A DNA stretch of 64,000 nucleotides from Fennellomyces sp. T-0311 (Eukaryota; Mucoromycota; Mucoromycetes; Mucorales; Lichtheimiaceae): NCBI GenBank assembly GCA_025266875.1, contig JALLLT010000053.1, forward strand, positions 1-64,000, written 5' to 3'. The translations under genes were made by a program, and so were the position numbers. Shown here piece by piece: positions 1 to 10,103 of the stretch. The notes beneath the pieces were generated by a model. It ran no database searches and had not been told where the DNA came from. It saw nothing but the letters and a program-made list of their open reading frames with translations. Position 1 is the stretch's first letter. Each line of letters begins with the position of its first letter.

Positions 1-1
1 T

Positions 2-1153
2 GCCATGCATCCCTTGTTGCGCACGTACTATCGACGTACAGCCTTCCAAATACCGGGCGACACGCGTGTCCGCATGGCCCTCGATACCGACCTGTGCTTC
101 ATCCGCGAAGACTCTGGCATGTTCCCTGATGACAAGACTGTGCGTCGTCCCGATGGCAAGTGGCATCGTCCAGACGTTGATATCGAGTTCCCCTTCCCAA
201 AGCTGGATTCCAGTGAACTTATCCGTTACCCTTACGCCACGTTTGAAATCAAGCTCGATCTCCCGCCTGGCACGCCTGAACCCGAGTGGATTGTCGATCT
301 CGAGGAAAGTGGCATCCTGGAAGAGGCCCATCATTTCAGCAAATTCGTCCATGGCGTCGCACTCTTGTTTGATACCCGTGTCGCTCTGCTCCCTTACTGG
401 CTCGCTCAGATCGATGAGGATGTGGTCGATCAGCTCCCGGTGTTGCCGTCACAAACACCGTCCGTTTCCAAAAAGTCACCCAAGGGCAAGGACAAGGCGT
501 CTCCGCCATTGTCGATTGCTGGAGATGACGAAGACCGACCCGCACTTCGACAACGGACATCGACAACAACAGCACCCGCCACGGAACGTACGTCGTTGCT
601 TGGCAACCGTGGATCCACACGCTCGTACATGGGTACCGAATCACCCGCTCCTGCAGCATCGTCTTCATCCACTGCAGTGGAGCCAGAGATGTCTGTACCA
701 CAAAAGCTCAGCCAAATGTGGCAGCAGTGGACTAGCAAGGGTAATGATGAGACACGAGAGCCAGTGGTGTTGCCACCTGGCGTCAGGGTACCTAAAAAGG
801 TGGTGACGCCATTACGCGTGGAGCCCAAAGTCTTCTTTGCTAATGAGCGTACCTATTTTTCGTGGATGTCGTTGGGCACTTTGCTCTCCACCTTCTCGGT
901 TGCTTTGTTCAATGCCGGAGACGCCGTCGGCAAAGTTAGCGGTGTCGTCTATACCCTGGTTTCATTGTCCACCCTGATTTACGGCATGGGGTTGTATTAT
1001 CGCCGCCGCGAATTGATCCGGTCCAGATCACCAGGCCCTTACGATGAAACAACTGGTCCAACCGTCATTTGCTGTGCGTTGCTGTTTGCCGTAGGTCTGA
1101 ATGCTTATCTAAAGTTCACTGTGCACTCGCCAACTCTTTTCTACTTCTTCTAA
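2..1153 (+). CDS. Vacuolar transporter chaperone (VTC2/3/4 type), 5'-truncated by the window edge
   Basis: The frame is open from base 2, so the gene starts outside the window; what remains is about 383 residues. The first ~140 residues are the C-terminal half of the VTC polyphosphate-polymerase domain, with the blocks RTAFQIPGD, FEIKLDL and FVHGVALLF. A disordered Ser/Thr/Pro-rich linker (~140-270) follows, then a DUF202 membrane domain with three hydrophobic helices (~290-382, from YFSWMSLGTLLSTFSV). The N-terminal SPX domain would lie upstream. VTC proteins make polyphosphate from ATP and pass it into the vacuole or acidocalcisome. I cannot tell catalytic Vtc4 from the paralogues Vtc2/3. 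The gene converges on the TPR gene, 98 bp away. Confidence 0.85.
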   Translation, partial: AMHPLLRTYYRRTAFQIPGDTRVRMALDTDLCFIREDSGMFPDDKTVRRPDGKWHRPDVDIEFPFPKLDSSELIRYPYATFEIKLDLPPGTPEPEWIVDLEESGILEEAHHFSKFVHGVALLFDTRVALLPYWLAQIDEDVVDQLPVLPSQTPSVSKKSPKGKDKASPPLSIAGDDEDRPALRQRTSTTTAPATERTSLLGNRGSTRSYMGTESPAPAASSSSTAVEPEMSVPQKLSQMWQQWTSKGNDETREPVVLPPGVRVPKKVVTPLRVEPKVFFANERTYFSWMSLGTLLSTFSVALFNAGDAVGKVSGVVYTLVSLSTLIYGMGLYYRRRELIRSRSPGPYDETTGPTVICCALLFAVGLNAYLKFTVHSPTLFYFF

Positions 1154-1225
1154 TTTGCATTGTATTTACTTTTTTCGCTTTCTGTACCATTATATCTCAT
1201 CATCTTCTCCGTTCGCTTCAGTCAT

Positions 1226-1231
1226 AATAAA
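1226..1231 (+). terminator. Poly(A) signal AATAAA of the VTC gene
   Basis: AATAAA lies 73 bp after the VTC stop codon, in an A-rich stretch, in the short gap between two convergent genes. Confidence 0.4.
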
Positions 1232-1251
1232 AAAAATAAGTGTGTGTAACT

Positions 1252-2505
1252 CTACGGATCGGCTCGGAGCCGTTTCAAAGCTTGATTTGCCTCCTGTACA
1301 ACTTCAATATGCTTGTGTTGCTGTCCGTGTTTTTGTGCCTTTTCGTAGAATGCTTTTGCTCCAACCTTGTCGTCGGATTGCTCCAGAACCATACCCATAT
1401 TGAATAGTAGTACACCACAGGTCTCATCGCATACCTCTCCATCCTTGTTGGCTTTGCGCGTGTTGGGATTCTGCGCTAATTCAATACCACGTTCGGCCCA
1501 TTGCTTAGCCTCCTCTAATCGGCCCATCGCCGCAAATCCTTCACTCAGGTTGTTCATGAGGATCGTTGCATGGCATGTGTCGACGCCTGCCAGAGTCAGT
1601 GCCTGGAGATACAATGGCATAGCATAGCTAATCACGCAAAATCATTAAGCAAAAAAGATTACAGGAAAGAGTCCGCAAAAGTCTTACGTGTATCGGTTAC
1701 GGTCGGCATAGAAACGGCCAAAAGTTTCCAAGGAAGCACCCAATTCGGTTTCTGTCAGCCACTTCGGCATATGGTCCTTGTCAAATATTCTGGTATCGCC
1801 ATCATCACCATATTTGGATGTGGGTTTTGATGATAAGCGCAGCAAATGCTCAATAGACCAAGTATACCAGCGTTCAGCATCCTCATCACGTCGCATAGCA
1901 GCGTTGATATCTCCCAGTTTTTGCGCAATGCCGACCACTTTTTTCTGCACGATAGGATCGAGTGTACCAATGTCGACTTCAAACAATGCTGTGTCTGGCT
2001 TCTTTTCATCGTCGGTATTTTCCAAACCGAGCAAGTGGCGCATTGCCAGGGTCAACGTCTGTTTGGCTTCAGGGTGTCGTCCCAGCGACTCCAAAAAGGT
2101 ACCCAACTGAATCATGATACCCGTTAATGGTGCTCCATCGCGTTCCATTTCTGGTGATTCAACCGCCAGTTGCAACGCCTCGCGGAAATACTTGAGTGCC
2201 AACGGAATGTCCTTTTTGTTCTGGTAATACAGTGCTCGTCGCAACGCTTGTCGAATGGGAGCTGGGTACTTTTGCAGATCGGATACAAAATATTCGTACA
2301 GTCCTACACCCAAACATAGTAAGGCTGTCAGTGACAGTAGCGCAGCAGCTGGATGGAATGGGATCGTTCGTACGCGTGGTGCGTCGGCTGGTCGGCTGAA
2401 TGCGCGTCGACATGCTGCTGGTGCTGGTGCGCGTAATGCTGGTCGAGCCAGTCGAATGCTAGGCGACACGATTCGTTGTCTCCGTGCCAGTAATCGGAAG
2501 GCCAT
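1252..2505 (-). CDS. Mitochondrial membrane TPR protein (Mgr3-like)
   Basis: Two exons, 2505-1688 and 1627-1252, with a 60-nt GT-AG intron; 397 aa. I chose the ATG at 2505 because it opens an Arg/Ala-rich presequence (MAFRLLARRQRIVSPSIRLA) typical of mitochondrial import; an in-frame start further upstream adds only non-conserved sequence. One transmembrane segment follows (~51-70), then tetratricopeptide-type helices including YYQNKKDIPLALKYFREAL and a C-terminal TPR in exon 2 (FYEKAQKHGQQHKHIE). This layout matches yeast Mgr3, an inner-membrane adaptor of the i-AAA protease, but TPR proteins are hard to assign by eye, so the Mgr3 role is inference. Confidence 0.78.
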
Positions 2506-3483
2506 TGATGAAGCGATATATACAAACCGGGGAACGAGCTGTTTGCTTGAGCGTGGTCCGCGGTTTAAAAAAACATTGGTTAGTCGCTGAGTGCAAGTCT
2601 CATCTACTAGGCAACAACTATTTGAGGTATATATGTAGTCTGGGTTTATTAGCGAATGTCTCATTCATTTTACTGGAAGACAGTACGCTTTTGTCTTCCA
2701 AGTCGATGTGAATGTAATATGAACTTGGAAAATCGCTCGTGGCAAAAGCTAGGTTCATCTTTGAAGAGACGCTTCGGCTTCGAGCCATTGAAGGCGTTAT
2801 ATTAGATTGTTCTTAACGCTATTATATATAGTGCCGAATCCTTAAAAATTCTATGTGGCCTCTTCGAGTATGTGATTGCATGCCACCAAAGGAAGAGAAT
2901 CAGAGTGTAGTCGTTTATCCGTATATAATGGGTGGGTATCACTTTTGTAGACGGATGAACGAATGCGCGTCCCGACTCTATGAAAAGTGTTTAGGTTTCT
3001 GCTCTGCCTTGTATTGGCAGTACTATTTGTGGATAGTTGTGTAAGCCCTGTCCACTTTCCCACAATTAAAAGATGCAACACTGATTTATACTACACTATA
3101 ATGCAGAGTTCCAGTATTTGCTTAAGGTATGTTCAATGTGTGATAAAACGAAGAAGAGGGAGGATAAAGGTGATATGAAATTTGCTCGTAAAATCCTTCA
3201 AAACTCAAGGCGACTGGGTAAAGTGGCTTTACTATCTCCAATGAGTCATGTCATCCAAGCGTCAAGTATAATCTGTAAGCCTAGTTACTTTAAAAAACAT
3301 GCTTCAAGATATTCTCAAACAATGGTATTGTTCGTTGCGCTGCGTGTATAGTAGGGAAGCCGTCATTTCGCTTCTATATTTAATACGGAATACCTTTGAT
3401 TATGTCGTAACATATAATAATATCAAAAGCACAACGAAATCTGCTTATAATAAGTTTTAATTAATTGATGAATTAAAATAATG
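2506..3483. other. Intergenic, no gene seen
   Basis: AT-rich spacer holding the upstream region of the TPR gene and the 3' flank of the glycerol-3-phosphate dehydrogenase gene. Only short frames without family resemblance were found. Confidence 0.6.
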
Positions 3484-5065
3484 TTACTGATGACGAAGAT
3501 CGTCAATGAGGGTCTCTGGAGCAGCACGTTCATATATAATCTTATAGACCGATGTCATCAAAGGAAACCTAAAACCAAAAGTCAGCTTCTATGTCCAGTT
3601 GCTGACTTATATCTTACTCGTGAGTCATATTTCGAGCTTTAAGGAACTCATTCACTTCCAGTGCCGTAGTAGTGCCTTGACTCTTTTGGCCATTTAATAA
3701 ATCCCGTTCAACCTCTATTATGGACTACAGCTTTTGTGATTAGCTTTATGTCATTAATATACCATCCAGAACACTAACCTTATTGGAGTGGATGAATGCT
3801 TCGGCTACTTTACGATTTCTAGAAAATGGATATACTTAGCCACCATTGAAGCCCAACCATCTTTCCTTACCTTCCACCAGCGCAAGTAACAATCAGATCG
3901 GCTACGCCACAACTCTCTTTTCTCAAGCTGTTAGTGATAGTCATTTTATGTGCTCAGTTCCCATTACCGAAAAATGTTTCTGTGTGTACACCACCGAAAA
4001 ATGTCTTGCCAAATTTGCGCATTTCAAGTAATCCTCGTCGAACAAGGGCCGCCTTTGTATTGTTACCGTATCTTATTTACAGCTTTAATCAGTCATTCGC
4101 GACAGCATGATAAAGAAAAGTAAGCTTACTTTAATCCATCGCTTATACCTGCAGCAACAGCAACAACGTTTTTCAATGCGCCACAGATTTGTAATCCAGT
4201 GTAGTCACCAATCACAGTGACATTAAAGTAGTCGGTATGAAAGAGCTGAACGATGATCAGAATCGATCCAGCTCTTAAAAAGGATACTTACTTTATGAAA
4301 GATTTTGCCGTCGATATCTTGGTGTCTCGTAGCAATTGTTGATTCGCCATAGGTTTCTTCAGCCACTTCAATAGCGAGATTGGCACCGGATAAGGCTGCA
4401 CACTCGACGCCGAGGATTCTTGAGATCTCATCAGAAAACAGCATGATGTTTTCGTCTCGGAAATCAAGACCCTAATAAGAAAGCATATGTCAGCGCGTTC
4501 GTTTATGGGCGCCGTTGCTATCTCACCTTGATCAAGGAAATGGCACGACAATCTATGGGCAGCACGCCACGCAGGCCTTCGCAAGTTTTATAAACAAACT
4601 TGTAATTAAGCAATGTCAGCTATTACAGGCTTTGCTTATGTTTACGACACAGGGAGCTTACCTGATGCGGTAATACAAACACAAGGATGTTGGCATCTTT
4701 TGCCGCGTCTTGTAGGCTAGGTATAGCATGGACATTTTCCGGTAATTTAATGCCTGGCAGATATCTACATGTGTGGATTAGAAGGGCAGGTCGCGTTCAA
4801 ACAACAGTAACACTCGCTTGACGTTTTCATGCTCCTGGTTGATGATATCCGTCAGATTGCGGCCGTTGACCTGCTCTTGAAACACCCAAACCCTGACTCT
4901 CTCGTCAAACAAGTCCGGGTGCTTTTTGACGTTTTGGCCGATCAGTCGTGCAATGGCGGAACCCCTTATGAAACATGTCAGCCTCTGTTTGCTTTGTTGC
5001 GTGAAAAGTACAGACCAGTTTCCGGAACCGATGACGGCGACTTTTAGTCTTTTCTCATTAGCCAT
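3484..5065 (-). CDS. GPD1: Glycerol-3-phosphate dehydrogenase [NAD+]
   Basis: Reduces dihydroxyacetone phosphate to glycerol 3-phosphate with NADH, in the cytosol, for osmolyte glycerol and lipid synthesis. Eleven exons: 5065-5016, 4964-4818, 4764-4662, 4598-4527, 4471-4292, 4245-4130, 4071-3968, 3916-3871, 3818-3779, 3724-3618, 3568-3484. The product is 349 aa, the usual length for the cytosolic enzyme. Visible family blocks are the Rossmann motif [14 protein letters not shown] (near residue 10), [20 protein letters not shown], the catalytic-lysine region with [12 protein letters not shown], and [14 protein letters not shown]. Exon 2 ends in a GC donor (GCGAGT): only a GC-AG intron restores HENVKYLPG. 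ELP6 ends 186 bp upstream on the same strand, so the promoter is short. Confidence 0.95.
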
Positions 5066-5251
5066 CGTGTGCAAAGAAGAGAAAGAGCGTGGAAAATATG
5101 CGATCGATAAAAAAAATAATTTGTTCAAGACCCTTGCTTATGCGGAGCCGGCCTCTCCTTCACGACCTGAAACATTTTTAGCACCAGCATCCATTGTTGT
5201 GGTATTAAATGGCTTCAGATCGATAAATAAACAGCAACAAGTAGCTTTATT

Positions 5252-6158
5252 TTAAACCTGCGATATACCCTTTGCAAAGAACTCTGCGTTGTTGTCCAGA
5301 ATCTTGTAATGTAACGCCTGCGCCACTGTGCCTGTAGATCTGGGCACGTATTGTGGGCCATGGAGGATCGACAGCTGGACACAGGAGGTGAGCTACATTG
5401 CCTTCTTGTTCGCCAAGGTATCCCAGCTTACCTGACCATGGATATCTCTTGACAATCCGCTGCCTAATGCCTCTGCTTGCAGCACCAACTCAGCACTAGC
5501 CAGCACCGATTTGACAAACGCGTCCTGCTCTGTGTCTTCTGCGCCTTCCTCGTCTGCGTGTACGACTGTGATCAACGTACCGCCGATGCTGGCCATCAGT
5601 ACTTTGAGCTTATGCATAAATTGGCAAACGGCATCCAGTCTGTAGCCCGTCATCAACAGCACACTCGCGTCATCGAGAATCAGCAATGGGTGTGTCTTTT
5701 GCGCCACGTGGCGTCGGATGGTCTGGTAGAAGGCGAAGAGGGTTGTGGATGGCTGTGTTCCGTCAAGCGTGTCAGTGGGCGTGGTGGGGGTGCCGATGGG
5801 TGGATAAGGCGATCCCTGCGTGTATGGGTTGATATGCGTTAAGCCGTCGATAAAGCTGAAGTGTCCGGATTGTTTGAACGCTTGCAAGTTGATGCCCTTA
5901 CATACACCTATGAGTTATCCACGACATACAACACACTGCTTTGTTTACCAGTTTCCTGCCAATGAGGAAGTAATGGTTAAAGATCTGTGACAGGCCGATC
6001 AAAACGACGTGGCGATCGGCTTTAAGATGGTTGCCAAGAAAATGGTGGATCAAGAAATTGGCGTTTGATTTGAGAGTGTCTGTAATGACAATGTGAGCTT
6101 CGGGAGGAGGGACATTGTTTGGGAAAGCGAGTGCAGCGTCTAACGTTGCATAACCCAT
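5252..6158 (-). CDS. ELP6: Elongator complex subunit 6
   Basis: Three exons, 6158-5949, 5896-5432 and 5392-5252; 271 aa. ELP6 is a RecA-fold subunit of the Elp4-Elp5-Elp6 ring of Elongator, which modifies wobble uridines of tRNA in the cytoplasm. The sequence shows ITDTLKSNANFLIHHFL, RHVVLIGLSQIFNHYFLIGRKLG, HPLLILDDASVLL (strand ending in DD), GGTLITVVHADEEGAED and the C-terminal LSRDIHGQL block, all at positions expected for the family. As in other Elp6 proteins no Walker A motif is seen. The start lies only 43 bp after the stop of the upstream same-strand gene, so its promoter must overlap that gene's 3' end. Confidence 0.9.
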
Positions 6159-6201
6159 TTTTTTGTGTGTGTTTTAGAGCAAAGAGCGCTTAACAAATTT
6201 A

Positions 6202-8977
6202 TTATGAAGACCAGTTTTCCAGAATACGCTGTCGTTGCTGATCCACAACTTTTGTCACCTGCTCCATGTTGTTCCCAGCACGTTGAATCATTCGCTCCAG
6301 ATCTGCCATGTGCTGATCAAGCTTTTCTTTCGACAGCTGTGATTCGCGTAACCGTGCGTCCCACGACGCGTTGTCGTCCTCTGCGACACCTTCCCACGCT
6401 ACTGATGGATCCTGCACCGTAGCGGTTTTCACCTTATGATCAGGATCAATATCACCTAACCAATCCCACAGTTCGTTCTCAATCTGGCTATGTTGCAGAC
6501 TGGCTCTTGGCTCGACCGGCTTTTTTGGTGACAAGCCGACGCCTTGATGAATGGCTTCCAGCTGTTTATCCATCTGTGCCATCTTGTTGGCGATATACAG
6601 ATTGATGATGACAAGCATAAACATGCATATGACAGACAGTTGTGAGGCATTGGGGATGGTTGCGTTGGAAACGAGCCAGTCGATCACGCTTGACAACACT
6701 CGTTGCCATATACTCTGGTCGTCATGGTTGTTGGCTTTGTTGCCGTCACCGTCACCGTCGTGGTCCTTGTGTTTGTGCTTTCGCTTGACCTTCTTCTTCC
6801 GTTTGTCTGTTTTCTTTATGTGCGACGATGTTGACTTTTCGAGTTGCCGTCGTATTGCTGCATCAAGTTCTTTGTAGTACGATTCTTGTCCGCTGATGGA
6901 TGCATTTTCGATGGTTGCTAAGCGAAAAAAGGTTAACATTTTGGGGGATTCTGCGCGCTAAAAGTTTAACTTACATTTCAACCATAATGACTTGTAGAAA
7001 TCTACCAGTACGGTGACCAGCATCCGTACTTGGCCCTTTCCGGCCCACATCAGACACGTTCGCGTTTTAATACAGAACGAGCTTCCCGAAGGTACATCGG
7101 GCGTTTGCGTCGTCGTTTCCTGCGTGACGAAATCTTCGAGATCGCGATGCAGGATCTCGTCGGTTAATAAGCATTTTGTGGACTTGGGACCTGTATTTGT
7201 TTTTAGCTGGATGGCGTCTCGCGTTTGTTTGGTTCCTTACCAATTGATCCGTTAAGTGGTTTTATATAGGACATGTCACGAGTAGCGATTACATTTTCGG
7301 TGTCAGAATCGTGCCACGGGTTGATGATCAGCTCTGTGTTTGAAGAGAAAGTTATGTCTCAGAATCTTATTTCATACAACCGACCTTTGCGTACCTTGGT
7401 TCTTTTGCTCTATCAGAAACTTCTTCAGAAAGTCGCCTTCAAACAGCAGGTTGTACAGGGTTTCAATGGTGCAGTTGAACGTTTGATCCAGCACCACTTT
7501 TGGATAATGGTCGCCGGCTTTCAGACAATTGCATTCGGTCTTGTCCTGTTTTTGTACTGGCGGCTTCTTCGTGTTGTCTGCGTTCGGTAATGGTGGTTGC
7601 TCGCCCAGCGACTTTACGTTCGGGCGGGGGCCTGCTTCGGAAATGGCTCGGCGTCGTGCTGCTTCCTCGTCTTTGTTTGTCTCTGGAAGTGGCAGCGATG
7701 CAAGGGACCCTTGGCGGTCTTGCGCAGCTAGTAGTGAGAAAAGCATCAGTTATCGTGCACAAAAAGGGGAATAAAAAAGCAAAAGCAGGCTAGCTTATTT
7801 TTACCCTCGTCTTCGGGCTCAGACGCAGAGGATTCGCCGTCAGTTTCATAGGTGTAGAGGGAAGAGGTGTCGTCGGAAGTCGATACGTCGTCATCGGCGC
7901 GTTCTTTCTCGTCTTCAACGCTGCTCTGTTTGGCAGAGGGCCTTGACATGCGCCATACGTCAACGATTAAATCATAGGCTTGATCTCGTGACAAGAATGA
8001 CGCAAAAAAGTGCTAGCGATCGATTTAGCAAAAAAAAAAATATTCCCGTGTGCAGCAAAACATACCTTGGCGTGGAGCGTGGAGACTTGGATGGCGTTGG
8101 GAATAAACAGGGCGGTTGTGCGTTTCTCGATCTCGACGATGTCCGAAAAGGCAATGACCAACTAATCAAGGCAATATTTTAGCTTGATTCTCTCAACACG
8201 CTATTTTAAAGAGGCGTCTTTACGTTAGTGACCCAGCCAAAGATGTTGGCGTTGAAGCAGAGATGGTTCTCGGAAATATATATTCTGCCCTGGAGAAGGA
8301 TCTCCTTCTGTAGCGCGCAGCCAAAGTCTGTGTGAAAGTTTAGCTTACGGGATGTTGCACAGTGGTAATCGTTCAAAACAACCTTCAATGAGAGGATCAT
8401 CCTCTGGCACACTCCGAAACAAGGCATGAAAATCCTGGTTTCGCTTGGCGTTGGCTGGCTCGACGTTGCAGGCTGCTGCTATGCTGCCAGCAGCAAAAGT
8501 CGATTGCTCGGACGCGGCGTCATCAGACCCACGTACTGGTTCATTGCGCAGTTTGCTTGCGCCAATCTTGTCTGCATGACTATCTGGTAGATCACTGACC
8601 GAATGCGTCGACAGGCTAGATCCACGCGAGCGAGATTTCTTGTGTGCGAACAATCGAGACATGGTGCCAGGTTTTGTTTCGGGTACTGCTGCTACGGGTG
8701 GCGTGGCTGCCCGTTGGTGGGCATCATCATCGGAAGGCATAATGGTGTCAGGGAAATGATGTTGGAGCGAAAGAGTCTTTGGCGAATCAAGGCGTGTAGG
8801 AGAAGGTTCAGAAATGTTGATGGGGGGCGGGAGTGGCGCTCGCGGCGAGCCTTCTGAATTCCTGCGACCTGTGGTTATGGGAAGTAGAGTGTCAATGGCA
8901 GGCGGACGATCTCCGGAAACTGTATTGGAATGAGCCCGTCGGTGCTTCTGCTGCTGCTCAGGAGCCAGTAAACTCAT
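6202..8977 (-). CDS. GRAM-VASt sterol-transfer protein (Lam/Ysp, Aster family)
   Basis: Eight exons: 8977-8383, 8327-8224, 8161-8066, 8012-7805, 7727-7395, 7333-7241, 7190-6975, 6917-6202; 786 aa. Residues 1-190 are disordered. A GRAM domain follows (~195-285; ALQKEILLQGRIYIS, FNANIFGWVTN, KHFFASFLSRDQAYDLI). An acidic Ser-rich linker leads to a VASt sterol-binding domain (~415-548; CTIETLYNLLFEGDFL, DMSYIKPLNGSIGPK, DFYKSLWLK). A Lys-rich stretch, one transmembrane helix (~641-660) and a C-terminal coiled coil end the protein. Lam/Aster proteins sit in the ER at contact sites and move sterol from the plasma membrane. The first splice was placed inside LIE|DFGC because only that keeps the GRAM domain. 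An alternative in-frame start 57 bp upstream is less likely. Confidence 0.9.
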
Positions 8978-9699
8978 GATGATATATGGGGGGAGGTGGC
9001 CAGGTTTGCCGTACAACCAAAAATGGGGAAGCAACTGTAAAGGAAAAATCGCTCACCATGCCGACGCACCGTCATAATGTTGCCTGTTTCGATTGGTTGC
9101 AGCCCCACTCCGCCCAGCCCATTGCCATGTGTATCGTCGTATCACCATGCAAAGGCTGGGTTTTTCGTGCTCGTCGTCCTCGATCTGTTCCCCCTCCCCC
9201 CAAACCCTCCGTGTGCTACGCTTACATTACCTCATACGCGTTGCCAGCGTTGCGAAATGCGCATGAACTTCTGCGGTGTTCTGACGGCCAGCCATATGCA
9301 GGTAATACTTGCCGCGCGCAAAAATAGCTGCCTTCTTCCTTTTATCCACATAAAGCGGTAATAAATATAACTTTTGATTGCAACCATGAGGCACTTTCCC
9401 TGACTTTTCGAGCCAGACATATGCATTTAATGAAGACCACAAATAAACCCGCAAAAATCCGTCACTTGTTTACAAACTGGCCGATCCCTTATACGTGCAC
9501 GGGAGAAAGAGTTTATTACAAAATGCGCGCTTTACACGTGGCATCTTGTTTATCTTTGCCTGCTGCTCTCCGGAATTGAACAGGTTCATCGTTTTGCCTA
9601 TTTTTTATTAGGAAATGCTAACTTGACAGCCCCCGTTACTGGTACTACTTTGCGGAGGAAGCGCCGAGTAGGATTTAAGAAGAACGGATACACTACGTG

Positions 9700-9750
9700 C
9701 CGCTGAGAATATCCTCCACTCAGCGGATCAGCGGAGTGCCCTTTTTTTTT
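9700..9750 (+). other. Stem-loop followed by a T tract
   Basis: CCGCTGAG (9700-9707) pairs perfectly with CTCAGCGG (9719-9726) across an 11-nt loop. A T9 run follows at 9742-9750. Pol III genes end in such T runs, but no A/B box or known RNA was recognised. Confidence 0.3.
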
Positions 9751-10068
9751 CAAAAGTCCTTTACTTCCCTTTCCCTAAACACCGTTCGATTGTTTTTTTA
9801 GTACACATGTATCTAAAAGCGATCAATTCAACTTGTGCTAACATATATGTCATTAGGATTACAAAAGCCAGCTTTTCAATTGATTATAATGGAAAGAGGT
9901 CTCCTTTTATAAAAATAGACATTCTCTTTATTGTAACTCTGCAGACAGAACAGAAAGAAGGTACAGAAGAGCTGGATCACGCTAGCTAATACGAGGAATC
10001 GGCTATTATGAGATGATCATCCCAAAGGTAACACAACATCAGTTACACAAAGCGTTTTAACCTGCTGA

Positions 10069-10103
10069 GCACGGCCTCGTTACGGCTAAAATGGGCCGTG
10101 TGC
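10069..10103. repeat. Imperfect inverted repeat
   Basis: GCACGGCC faces GGCCGTGTGC across a 17-nt loop, with a 2-nt bulge. No gene or element around it was recognised. Confidence 0.35.
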
